From Rallus limicola (taxonomy: Eukaryota > Chordata > Aves > Gruiformes > Rallidae): 64,000 bases of DNA. Shown piece after piece: positions 10,425 through 22,400 of the stretch (within the stretch, counting starts at the first letter, position 1; each line of letters opens with the position of its first letter). Below the pieces are notes generated by a model. That model did no database searches. It was not told the DNA's origin and worked only from the letters and a program-made list of their open reading frames with translations. A program made the position numbers and the translations under genes. The stretch is from assembly GCA_022605955.1 (NCBI GenBank), contig JAKCOZ010000021.1, positions 16,852,161 through 16,916,160 on the forward strand. The letters are read 5' to 3'.

Positions 10425-12918
10425 CTGGACGACAAGGAAATAATTTATTTCCAGGTCCTAGAAAGACCTTGAAAAAAAAAAATAACAAGGGTGAGGAAAT
10501 CGACCTCCTAATTTCATTTGGGTAGGGAAAGAAAACCAAAATGACTCCATCAGACATTGTGGCAGCTGCCAGCTCCTCCTGCCAGGTGCGGGTGGGCAGG
10601 GAGTGCGGAGCCGTGCCACACAGATGGCCAGCTCGCTTGGCACCGCGCTCCTCCCATATTTACACGTGGGATAGAAATGAAAACGCAAGCGTGCGTGCAT
10701 GTGCCTTGGGGAGGACTGGCTAGTCAGGGATGGGGGGGAACAAACCCGGTGGGAGGGTTGCTAAACACATACCCTGTCAGACCCCATCTCCTATGGACAG
10801 AGCCCTGCTATTGCACAATACTTTTGCTAGAGGAAGGGCCAGCTCCGGAGGGGCTCGGGCACAGCTCTTCAGCCCAGAGGGAAAACACAAACACAACACG
10901 TTCCTGAGGAAAGAGAGGGCTCTGTTCTCCTGCTCCGGGGTGTGGGGCATCACCTGCCTGAGACAGCGGCACCAGAGCCAGCACGAAAGGGCTGGTACCA
11001 AGCAGCCTCTTGGCCCCGCTGCCTCTCCAGCATCATCACAGTGAACCAGCGGCAGGCTGGGGTGTGGGTGCCAGCAGCGCGGTGCCTGCTGCCTCCTTGG
11101 GGGGACCGGAGAGACCCTGAGAAGCAAGGAGCTCCTGGTCCCAGCATGAAAGCCAAGCTGCAGCTCCCACGTGGGCGGGCAGGGGGCAGGAGCGGTGGCA
11201 CAGGTGCATTCTGCCCCTCTCTGCTATCGAGTCTCATGCTGCAGCCAAAGGACCCACAGCAGCAGCCAGGAAGCAAACACAGTAAGAAATGACACGCGTG
11301 TACATACACAGTTAAACCTTCTCCAAGGAGATTAAACACTGTCAGTGGCTAAACTAAAAGGACAAACCCAAAGACAAGCTGAGGATGTGTCAGGCCTTGG
11401 GAAACCTTATCAATTACCTATCAATGATATAATCGATTTTTCCCCCAGCATTAACAGATAAGTAGCTGCACTAGCCAGTATGGCCTGAGAAGCTGCCCAC
11501 AGGGGCTGCTCAATGTACTGCTCAGTCTCCCCGGGGGAAGGCAGCAGGCTGGAAAGGCGCAGGGCACCAGGCACTTTCCTACAGCATCACCTGCAGCACG
11601 GGTGCCATGGCACAGCTCTCCAGCCTGCTCCTGACCTGCCTCTCCAAACCCAAGATTCTGAAACCAAAAGGCAGCCCTGCTTCAGGAGCTCTTGTAGGGC
11701 ACTGCACTGGGATGGGGACACCTGAGGTGTCTGCAGCCTAAAGCAACCAGCTCAGCCATGCATCAGGATCTGGCCTCACACACATGTCCTGGGAGGGCTT
11801 TTCTATTGCCAATGGTGATGCTTTGCTGCCAGCTGGGTGTAAGCAGGAATGATCCCCTTCCAAACCATGAGAGTTCTCTTGCGCCCTACAACATGGTCCT
11901 CTAGCCAGGACACATCTCTGCCATACCACTGAAGGCCAGTGTGTGCCGAGGTCCTGCCTTCTGCTCTGTGCAGCCCACACCATGTGGAAGAAAGCTAGTG
12001 TTTGGCTGGGGGCCCCACAGTCCTGGGCATTGCCTCTGATGGTGCTCCCCAGCACCGCAGCTGCTCTGCAGCTCAGGCCACAGCACCATGCCTCAGCAGT
12101 GGGTGGGATGCCCCCATTCATCATGGGGTCACGGGGCACACCAGGACCTCAGTGACAAGGTCCCCTGTACTGGGAGGTACAAGCATCTTTGATAACCACA
12201 AGAAAGGTCTAAGAACTGAGCAGTGAAGCAGTTGTATCTTAGAGGTGAAGTGTGTTTTGAAGTGAACTCCAGTGCAGCAGTTGCTCTGTGCAGGACATGA
12301 CCCTGGAGCCCACATCCAGCGTGACACGCTCCCTCCGATGCCGTGCTACCAGCTGGGCCCTGCTGAGGAGCCCATGCACAAGGAAAAGGAGGACTCCAAA
12401 GAGTGAGGGAACTTAAGAAGGGAAAAACCTGAACAGAAGTTAAAAGCTTGCTTCCCTCTGCAGGGAAAGCTCTTAAAGAAATCAAAGCACTTCAGATGCT
12501 CTGACTGACAAAAACAATTTAGACAACAAAAGGCTCCTGGTTTGCTTCTCCTCTCCTAAACTGGGCTCACCAAACAGATCCATTTAAATGATAATTTGTG
12601 GGGAAGAAACCCCCTCCAAACTCTCTTGAATTAGATTTTCTCTTTCTTAAATTAATGTGTAGTGCTTTAATGGAGACTGGTATTACGGAGATGAGGATGG
12701 CCACAGCAGCTCCTTGGGGCCCATCAGCCTCGCCGTGCAGGTGCAGAGGTGCCCCAAACAGGAGGCAGCTGCCGAGAAGCAGGTTTCTGGATTCTCCCTG
12801 ACCCCTCGGCACAGCCCCTCTCTGGCAGCCGTGGAGCCCAGCTGGAGGCACACGCTGTCCCGTTGCAGCACGGAGCCAGGAGGTGCTGGGAGCCCTGCCA
12901 GGGGGGTTGGCAGGATGG
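10425..12918 (-). other. CDH22: Probable CDH22 3' UTR
   Basis: About 2.5 kb follow the stop codon with no further coding exon or in-frame continuation. The first plausible AATAAA on the minus strand is at 10444-10449. AT-rich patches occur at about 12570-12680 and 11400-11460; the latter contains a repeated TATCAAT (plus strand 11408-11414 and 11419-11425). Whether a shorter UTR is also used cannot be told from sequence, but an ATTAAA variant lies at 12666-12671. Confidence 0.5.
10444..10449 (-). terminator. Candidate polyadenylation signal AATAAA for CDH22
   Basis: On the minus strand this hexamer is preceded by a T-rich run (plus-strand A run near 10470-10481). It is followed within about 60 nt by a T/GT-rich stretch (complement of about 10390-10425). 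That arrangement of U-rich upstream element, hexamer and GU-rich downstream element is what a vertebrate cleavage site needs. Cleavage would fall near 10415-10430. Confidence 0.5.
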
Positions 12919-13457
12919 CTAGGACTCCTCGTTGTCCTCTTCACCTCTGCGCCCAGCGTAGAGCGCTGCCAGCTGCCGGAAACGTGGCCCCCAGCCCCCA
13001 AGGTAGGAGAAGTCCTGCTCTGAGCCGCTGGACCAGGTGTTGATGGAGCTCAGGGAGGGCACAGGGGAGTCTGAGCCCTCAAAGGCGTAGGTCTGGAACG
13101 AGTCGTAGGGTGGCACGGAAAGGTCCTCGTCTGCCTGCTCCACCTTCTTGCAGATATAGTCTCTGAACACGGAGAAGTCCAGATCTGGGCTCTGCACCCA
13201 CTGTGGGAGGGCATGGAGCTCCGAAGCTGGGTTTCCACCCAGGCCCCCCTCTCCTGGCCCTCCACCTCCGTCACCACCTTTGATCTCACTGAAGTCGTAG
13301 AGGCTGCGCAGAGCAGACATGTCATAGGCCTCTGTGTCCTGCTCACCACCCCCTTCATCGTTGTATTTGATAACATTGTCCCTCATGTCCTCATCATCCT
13401 CAGATGTCAGGTGGCTTTTGTGGTGTCGCTTCAGCGTGAGGATCAGAAGGACCAGCA
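12919..13457 (-). CDS. CDH22: CDH22 last coding exon (rest of membrane span, cytoplasmic tail, stop), 539 bp
   Basis: The exon enters in phase 1 after TTCCTTTCCCAG and ends with TAG at 12919-12921. It starts with [13 protein letters not shown], finishing the helix with a basic stop-transfer. The juxtamembrane region has [18 protein letters not shown], the p120-catenin binding core of classical cadherins, followed by [16 protein letters not shown] Gly-rich linker near 13240-13290 follows. The distal half has [26 protein letters not shown], a serine-rich SLSS stretch and a final [12 protein letters not shown] motif. These are the beta-catenin binding segments, and the serines are known casein kinase and GSK3 targets in the family. 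The tail is about 170 residues, usual for type II cadherins. Confidence 0.97.
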
Positions 13458-16400
13458 CTGGGAAAGGAAGAGACGGTCAGATGGGCACAGGGGCTTGTCC
13501 AAGCTGCGTTACCACAGGGGTGAAGGCAGCCCATGCTCAGCATCAGGGTGCAGAGGCACAGCACCCTCTGGCACAGGGAGTCCTGTGGCCAAGAGCTCTG
13601 GTGTGCAGCCCAGTTCCCACCAGCCAAGCTCACCAAGCAGCAGCTGTGCCATGTTGCTGGCTGGGAAGGAGGTTTGCCCAGGCTCCAGTACAGACCAGGA
13701 GCTCCCTTTCTCATGCAGCACAACCGCTGAGATGGGAAGGACAGATGGATGAACACACAGCTGGACAGACAAACGGATGGATTCTGTAGAAGATGAGTAG
13801 GAAAAGGGGGTGCATAAATCACAGCAGCAGCCAAATGGTGGGAGGGTGAATGTGGAGCAGATGGCACGGAGCCGGAGCAATGAGCCGCAGATGTGTCCTG
13901 GATCATCATCAATTCATACCATCACCTTTAAAGCACCGATGTGCACTTTATTTGTTTGGGCAATTAGGCAGAAATTTGTTTGTGCTGCGTTGGAAAATGA
14001 AACCAGTGTAAAGAGCACCCTGTGGGAAAGGGTTTCCTGAATGGAGGCACGGCAGGAGACAGGGAGCAGAGGTGTGCCAAGGAGAGGAGACTTCACAGAA
14101 CAACATGCTGGTTTCCACAGATGTCCAGGCAGCCCTCAGGAGCCAGCTGGGAGCCAGCCCCAATGCTGGAGGGCTTTCAACAATGTCCATCAACTGTTCT
14201 GTGCTAAATGGGAGGTCACTGCGACACCCCTCTCCCAGGGCCCCTTCCCACATGCCCATGCTTCCCCCGCACCTTCACACAGTGCCACGGCAGCCAGCAG
14301 CATTCCCAGGGCATAGGTCCTGACCTGGGCAACACTCTGGTTTGCATGCACCCCAGGTCTGTGTCCTGTCCACACGCTGTACCCCCCTGGCATAGCAAGG
14401 TAGAAGCATACACCGTGATACACACACCCACCCTGTCTGCTGTGAGCAGCCTGCGGGGAGTTGGGGCAAACACGGGAGCTTCCCCAGTGATCCTCTGCCA
14501 GCAAGGAGCATGTGGCAGAAGAGTCGGCACTGTGCCCACAGAAGCTGCCTGCACTTGTTTGGATGATGCTGGCTAGAGAGGAGACAGGAGGAGGCCGGGG
14601 GACAGGCGGGCACTCACCAACCAGAATGAGGATGCACACCAGCAGCGCGATGAGGGCTCCGGGGCTCAGCGTAGCAGCCACAACATAGGCCGTGCTGTTG
14701 CAGGACTGGATGGCCCCACTGCTGTCACAGCCGCAGATGCGGATGGTCAGAGTCCCTGTGCTGCTGAGGGCTGGAGGGCCGCTGTCCACTACCAAAATGG
14801 GGAGCAGGTAGACATCCTGCTCCTGGCGATTGAAGCCCATTCTTTGCGTGTGCACAGCAGCTGTGTTGTCTGCAGGGAACAGGTAAACCCACAGCAATGT
14901 CACTCCCATAGCACAGCCAGCAGACTTGCTCTGAGCTCCCCCACACTTGAGATGAGCACTTGGGGTGCTGGGGGGCTGCTACTGCTCCCACAGCGGTTGT
15001 TTGTGCACCAACTCCAGCAACTGCCCACTTGGAACATCCCTCCTCTCCATCACAGTGGAACAGGAAGCAAGCTCATGGCTCCCCTGCACTGCACCCCAAG
15101 CACCTGGAGACAGCCAGCTCCACTCCAGCATGTGCCCCTTCACTGGGCACTAGGGGCCAGCCTGGCATCTTACTCACTGGTGTGTTGAGGGCATGGCAAG
15201 CCCAACATGGGAACAACAGTGTGCCAGTGTCTGAGCCATGCTGACAGCCAGTGAAGTTGGAGCAGAGAGGGAGAAGGCCTTCTAGAAGACCCTCTGAGTG
15301 TGGAATAGAGCATCAAGTCAAAAATCAGTTGCTGACATTGAGGCCTTCTCCTGACCCAAGCTGTCCTGGTCAGTGCAGAGCAGACGGGGTCTGCAGATGG
15401 CCCTGAACCGACAAGAACAGTTACTGCTCCCAAGCCTGAGAGCCACAGGTGAAGGGTCCTGCCTCAGTCAGAGTGGCAAATGCCCACAAGACCCTCTGTA
15501 ACTTCTGAAGGAACAGACAGAGCTCCTACCAGACCTCCCAGCCAAGCCAGCTACCCTCCTCTCCGTCTGCTCAGTTCCTGCTGCTTCAGGGGCTCAGCCG
15601 GCACAGCATAACCCATTACCATCCCATTAACATGGCCACTTCAGCAGCCTCTCCAGGGCTCTGGTGCCAGCGATGAACCAAGGCAGCAGCTGCACACAGG
15701 CAACCTGGAGCAGGGAGGGTAGAACAGGGACTGAAAACCAGCTTGGCTACCTCCTCGGGTGTGCTGCTCGCTGCCAGCTAGCAGTGGAGCAGGCAGGACA
15801 GGATTGAATAGTAGCTGAACAATTGTGGCCAGATGTCAGAAGTCTCTGCCGACTGTCTGCAGTCTTTATCTAATAAAACATAGATTGGCCCGCTCACAGC
15901 AAGGCGCTGCTGTCTACTCACTCTCTTCTCATTGCACCTGATTTATGCTGGACTGGCCCCTTTCTGTATCAATCAGCTCTTCGATCAGAAGAGACATCTA
16001 TTCTAATTCCGGCTCCTGGGCTGCCTGCCACCACGGAAATTGCCGTATGGATCAGGTGCTGCGTGGGAGCACGCAGGGCACGGCGGGGACGGGAGGCAAG
16101 CCAGGAGCAGAGCAGAGGGGCAGGCGCACACTGAGCCATGGGACTGGCAGGATGCACCAGGCAGGATGCGTGGCAGCTCCCAGAGGGGCTGTACAGCATC
16201 TGGTGCTGAGCACAGCACAGACCCCATCTCCCTCACGGCTGCTCGGGACCGGGGGACAAAGCAGTTTGGGCAGAGTCTGCCAGGATCCCAGTGCTGAGCC
16301 CTCAGCCGGCCGATGCTGCCACGCCGGTGAAAAGGTGAAGTCCACCCAGCGTGTGATGGAACTGGGCGTGTCTAGGTGCAGTGGGAGCAGGGAAGATGGG

Positions 16401-19400
16401 TTGCCGGTGCCCAGAGGGGAGGCAGCAGCACCTGGTCTTGAGCCCAGAGCAGTGCTCAGCTGTCTTGGTGCTAAATACTGGATTGCTGCTTCCTATTGTC
16501 AGGCTTCTGGACTCAGCCCACCGGAGTTTTAGGTGTTGCTGGACTATGGCCATGTTGCTGGGGAAAGCAGAGCTTTCGGCATCCTGTCTGGGAACCCAGC
16601 GTAAGGGAGACAGGGAGAAAGTCATCTCTTCCAGTTCACCTGGGGGCACAGGTCTGCTCAGAGCAGGAAAGGCAAGGAGAAGACCACAGCAGCCAATGCT
16701 CGGAGACTGCACTGAATGCCACCAGGGTGATAATCCAAACTGGATCTTACATACACAGAACAGTGCTGCAGATCCCTAGAAGAACACTTTCTTTCACCCA
16801 TTAATGGAATTTTCCAGGTAGCCTCACCCATCCTGGCTCACAGCAGCAGCCTTCAGGCAGGAAACGTCCTCAGGAGCACAGAGCAGAAGACAGCAATGAG
16901 GCAAACACTTCTATGAGTGGGTCCAGGGACAGTTTGCCTCAGAAGGGAGGTACTGCCTGCAGCACCCAGCACCAACCCGTGCTTCCTGTGTCGGATGTGA
17001 CCTGAGTGCTTGCAGCATCGCTGGCCCTTGGAGGGGTTTGCCCACAGCAGAGAGCATGGTTCCTGCACCTCACTTGTGGTTTGGCTTCTCCCTACACGAG
17101 GCAGGGACCACTGACCCCCAGCCCAGGTGGCCACCTGGTCCTGCAGGACATCTGCCACCGTGGGAGAGGCTCCCAGCAGGGGACGTGGCCCCGGCACAGA
17201 GGCACCTCGGCAGAGCTGTCGGCGGGGGGAGCACCAGTCCCCAGGCAGCAGGGGGGCTGAGGCAAGCACGGCAGCCTGCCCACAGCAGGGTTTGCTGAGA
17301 AGCTGCCTCTTGCCTACTGAGGATGAGCCAGGAAGAAAAATATTATTGTTATGCTAATCATTTGCACAAAGGTAACATGATCTCGTTTGGTGCTGCTCCC
17401 TCAGCTTGCTGCAGCACAGCAGGGAGATATAAATAACATTAATGGCACCATCTCAGCACTAGACCAGGACTAACCCCGAGTAGCCCAGCTACACAAAAGC
17501 CTCAGGTGTCTGGATCCACTGGGAAAACAGGACAGACCCGCTTGCTGCGAGCGAGCAAGCAAGGTCCGGCCCTCAGCCCAGGGAGGCTGCTTTCGCTGGC
17601 ACCATCACACCAGTCAAGTAACCAGCCTGAGCTCATGATTGGATCTGGGCTCGGAGGATCCTGGTGCACGCAGCCTGCACACATCCACGTGTTGCTCAGC
17701 TAATCTCTGGCCCAGGTCTGATGACTAGGAGCTCTCCTTGCTGCTTGGGCAAGCACCCATTTAATGCAGGCGTAGCACCCGCTCCTCAGGTCTCCAGAAA
17801 CAAAGCAGACGGCAACTCCCCTTCTGTTTACAGCCAGCTCCAGCTCCTGTTAGGGACCCACCACAAGGCACATTGTATTTTTAGAAACCGTCTCTAGAAA
17901 TCAAGGGGAAATGTGTGTGCGAGTCACTAACCTCAGCTCGGCTGAGACTGCTCAGACAGCACGCTGCACACTGAGCCCCCTCACCTCTGAGTACAGGAAG
18001 GAGAATATTTTCTCTGCTGAACCCACAAAGTCAAATAAAGCAGCAGGTACTTAAATCTATCAGCAGCGTGACTGACAGCTCAGCTCTGAGGAGCCTCAGC
18101 TCAGGCAGGGGCTGAGGTCCAGCTATGTAACCCAACACGCAGTGCTAAGGCGAGACACGGAAATTACAACTATAGAACACTTTCAGGCGTTGTGAAACTA
18201 CATTTTCTCTCTTGAACAGGGTGAGGTGAGCACTTCCTGCAGGAAGGGGAGCCACAGAAATATCACAGCTACACCTATGACATTGCTCACCAAGGCTGGA
18301 CAGACAGGACAGACAGACCCCAGTCTGGCAGACACCAGCCCCCTCCAGGCACTGAGATGACTCCAGACCCATCCCTGCTCCCACCCGCTGTGCCCATGGC
18401 TCCCAGGCACCCTGGACAAGTGTTGCCATCAGAGACAGCCAGAAAAAGCCGTGCTGCTGCCACGTAACACACTCTATCTGACCATAAAGACAAAGAAAGT
18501 TTTGCCCACATCTGTGAAAACGTACCCTGGAAAATGCATCCAAAGCAATGTCATTTCTCTCAGTATAGTTGTTTCTCCACATTCAGCTGATCCCAAGCAG
18601 TTGCATCAGGATGTGTGCCTTGGCACAGGTTTGTTTGCATCTGCACAGCCTGAGGCACTGCAAAAAAAACCAGGCAGGCCTGTGGCCCTGCAACCTCCCT
18701 GCCTCTGTGTCTCTTCCTCTATCACAGCTTCCTGCAAAGTCCATTTTCTGGGTCACAAGGTTGAGGTGCAGTGCTTCCCAGGAGATGGCACTGAAAACTG
18801 AGCAGGTGATAATCCACAGCCTTCCTGCACAGACCAGGTTGGATCTTCACAATTCTGTTTCCCTGCCCAGTTCTCCCAAGGTGACACTTGGGCACAGTCA
18901 CACCGCTCTAAAGGTTGTGCCCTGCATTCTCCAAAGCCCCCAGGCAAACCACTTACATCACTGCCATCTCAATACACAAACTGTTTCCTCTGAAGCTTTC
19001 CCATGCCACCCGCTACCTGACCGCGCCTGATGTTATCCTGAGTTGCATCATGTCACCTTGCACAACAGACGGGAGACAGTTCCTCTGCCTGAGGAGCACA
19101 GGCAAGGCAGAAACATGGGTTGAGTGTGCAGGGACCAGCCAGTACTGCTGCGAGAGGCAAGTTGAACAACACAACATACACTGGGAGTAGCATAACATTG
19201 CTAGGAATAAAAGTAATAATAATTAAGTCTCTCGGATTCCTTCTCCAAAGAGTCTCTTGGCAACTTCCAAGACAGAACTAATAAATCTTTCTCATAACTC
19301 AGTCTCTAGCAGCGCTAGGAGAGCAGAAGGGAACAAGCTACCTCCAGTTTGGATCTTGACATCCCTGCCCTCTCCCACACTCCAGAGGTCCCAGGAGCAT

Positions 19401-22400
19401 CTGCCTCCCTCTTCGGCAGCAGCTGTTCTGCCCAGGCATGCCAGCTCCAGGGAAGTGCACATGGCTCCCGGCCGGGCCCGCAGCCATGGTACCGCTGGAG
19501 CTGCTTGCTGCCCCAGAGGGCTCCCCAAAAGAAGCAGACTCCCCCTCTAGCCCCAGCCGGTGCAGCAGGTAGGAGAATAATCCGATTTTTCCCTCTCCCA
19601 AGTTCTCTGGGTGCCAGGCCACGTCATCGCTTGCTCCTCATTTACCTCTTGCTTAGTCCCCACAGAGACTGCATGCTCTTCACCCTCCTCCGTCAGATCA
19701 GCATCTGCGCTGCTCGTGCGGAGAGCGGCATCCCTGCGGGGCTGAAGGAGGCTTCCTCTATCCTGAGGCAATTCTCGAATCCTAACATTTTGCTTTTGAT
19801 TGTTATGATTTTCAGATCTTCTATCACCCATTACATGCTCGTAATGAGACCTGCAGAGAGTTCAGACATCTGTTTGCCTAGCCCTTGAGCTATGGAGTCA
19901 GTAGCTCCATGTGTCGCTCCATATTATCTAGCACCCCTTCCAGGTTGCTGGGCTTGGATGTTTTCTACCATCCCTTCCAGCACAATTAGCATTTCTTGGA
20001 GAACATGATTTCAGGCTTTAATTGCCTTTGATCCTTCTGTAATCAATTTTCTCAGGCCAGAAATACCCAGCAAAAGGCAAGTTAGGAGGCAGAGAATGGC
20101 AAATGCCTCTGGAATGGCACCAGTTGGACCTGGGCAAGGTCAGCTTTTCCAATTCTCTTGCTTACTTTAGGCATTTCATTTGCTGGGCATCTTCACTTTG
20201 GACCAGAGCTGTTGTTACCACACATTAGGAAGCACTTGAGCAGCCCCTTGGGCAGAGCAAAGGCAAGGACAGACAGACACCACCAGAAACAGCACTACTT
20301 CTAAAAGCCAGACTCCTATAAACCAGCAAGATCTTCTGCAGCATCACCATTGCTCTCATACCTCTGCCCTGGAGCGTCAGAGCCCAGGCAGCTCTGCGTG
20401 CTGCTGGTGTTAGTGCAGACCTCTGCTAGGGCCATCCCCACCACCCTGTGCAGTTTTGGCTGCAGCGGCCCCTGATCCAGCAGGGTTTGGGCAAGCAGCA
20501 GTGTCATGACTGTATCATGACGGCACCAGGCTGTAGCAGACCTGCCTGGTGACGGCTGACATATGCCTGCTTACAAGCAGGTGCTCCAACAAGCTCTTTA
20601 TCCAATGGACAGGCTGCCCCTAGGTCTTCCCGAGGCCCTTGCAGGCTTCCTCCCCTCTGCCCATGAGGAGCTCTCAAGACCTCAGGCAACGTTCAATGTC
20701 CCCTCCTGCCATCCGGTGCCTGGCTCTGCTCCCACCTGCATGACAGGACTCTGCACTCCAACATTCAGTGACTCTCACTCCTGCTTTTCCAGCCTCCTGT
20801 GGGGTCAGTTTTGGGAGCAAGGTACCTCTCTTGTTTGCCCCACACCCAGCAGCCCACTGAGGGAGCCTGTGCATGGCCCACTCGGACACCTCTCTGGTAG
20901 CCCACAGCTCACTCGCTGCTCTCCATCCAGGCTCTCCATCTACCAGCCCTGCCACGGCTGGGTGCTCTCACCCTGCCTGATAAACTGTAACGGGAGTGTT
21001 CCAAATGGATGGTGGTCCCTGCCATGCAGAGGACAAGTCACCATCCTGAGGTAGCTTTCTGCTGCCTTCCAAGAGCCAAAGGAAGTAGGTGCAAAACAAA
21101 AGAGAGAAGGATTTAAGCAAGAGCTTAGTGAATCCATCTGTGCTGACATCCATCAGTGTCACTCCTTGGCTGCAAAAGCAATATTTATAAATCACGTTTC
21201 AAAACTGGCTACAAATTTGTACAAAGAAACAGATGGGCTGGTGGTAGCAGTTTGTCACCACTGATATTTATATGGAGGAGTAGAGACAAGTGCAAGAGGG
21301 GTGAACGCACGAGAGGGAGGCAACGAGGGGAGAAGGGAGGATGCCGCAAGGGAACCCGGGAGGGCAGGGGGCAAAGGCGAGTACCCCTAAGGTGCTCGAT
21401 GGGCTGGAGAAAGGGAAGGGGGGAGAAATCGAAAGAATGGATGTGATGCTAAAATGCACACACATTAGAAACTAAGGGTGCATCCATCTGCACAGGCAGC
21501 CGCCTCCTCTCGCTGTGGAAGACAGCATTGCTTGGCAATTGGGAGGGTCTCCAAACACCCTGGGAATAACCCTGCAGCAACAGCATTTGTTTTCCCGAGA
21601 ACAGAAGGTGGGAGGTGATGCCAGCTTTTACTCATTTTATGCAGTGTTGCACCACATGCAAAGTTTGTGGGATCGTTTAGCATGAAGGATTACCCTGTGC
21701 AACAAGAGCCTCGTCCCACTCAAGAGAGCAGCAGCTCTGGAGGGGATGGCAGCGTGTGAGCCTGTGCCCTCCACCCCCTGTAACGCCAGATCATGGATCG
21801 CTGCCGGTGAAGCCCAGCTGAGTGGTCCCCACACAGCACCGGGCAGCGAAGTAGCTTACCCCCTGCCCCTGAGCTTCAACCCCCTCTCCTGCCAAGGTCC
21901 ATCTTGCCAGGCAGCTGAGCAGTGGTGATGGCTCTGGGATCGCAGCCCATCCGCAGCGGGCATCTCTGCTCTGAGGGAGCGCGGACCCAAGCCCCTCAGA
22001 GCTTCTGAAGGGATGCGGGTAGGGACTGACACTGGGGTGTAACTTGGGGTGCTCAAGCATGCTTTCATAAGGTCCTTAAGAGAACACGAAGGAAATTAAT
22101 CGCTGGGTGTGGAGCGAAATCTTGCCGAGGATTAAAGCTTGCTTACATGATAAGAAGGAAAGGTCTTGTGAACAGCTGCCCCAGCAGTGCTGGGGGAGGG
22201 ACCAGGGTCGGGGCCAGCTGCACTTTTTAGGACACAAAGCAGTATCAGTCCTTCTATGATTATGTCTAGAGCTTTTTGCTACAAGTTCCATTTTTACTAT
22301 CTCTGATAATGCTGAACCAAACTGAGCAACCAGGATCTTATGTCAGCAGAGGATTCTTCTAATAAGCTCAGAACAAATGAAATCAGACTTTGGATAGATG

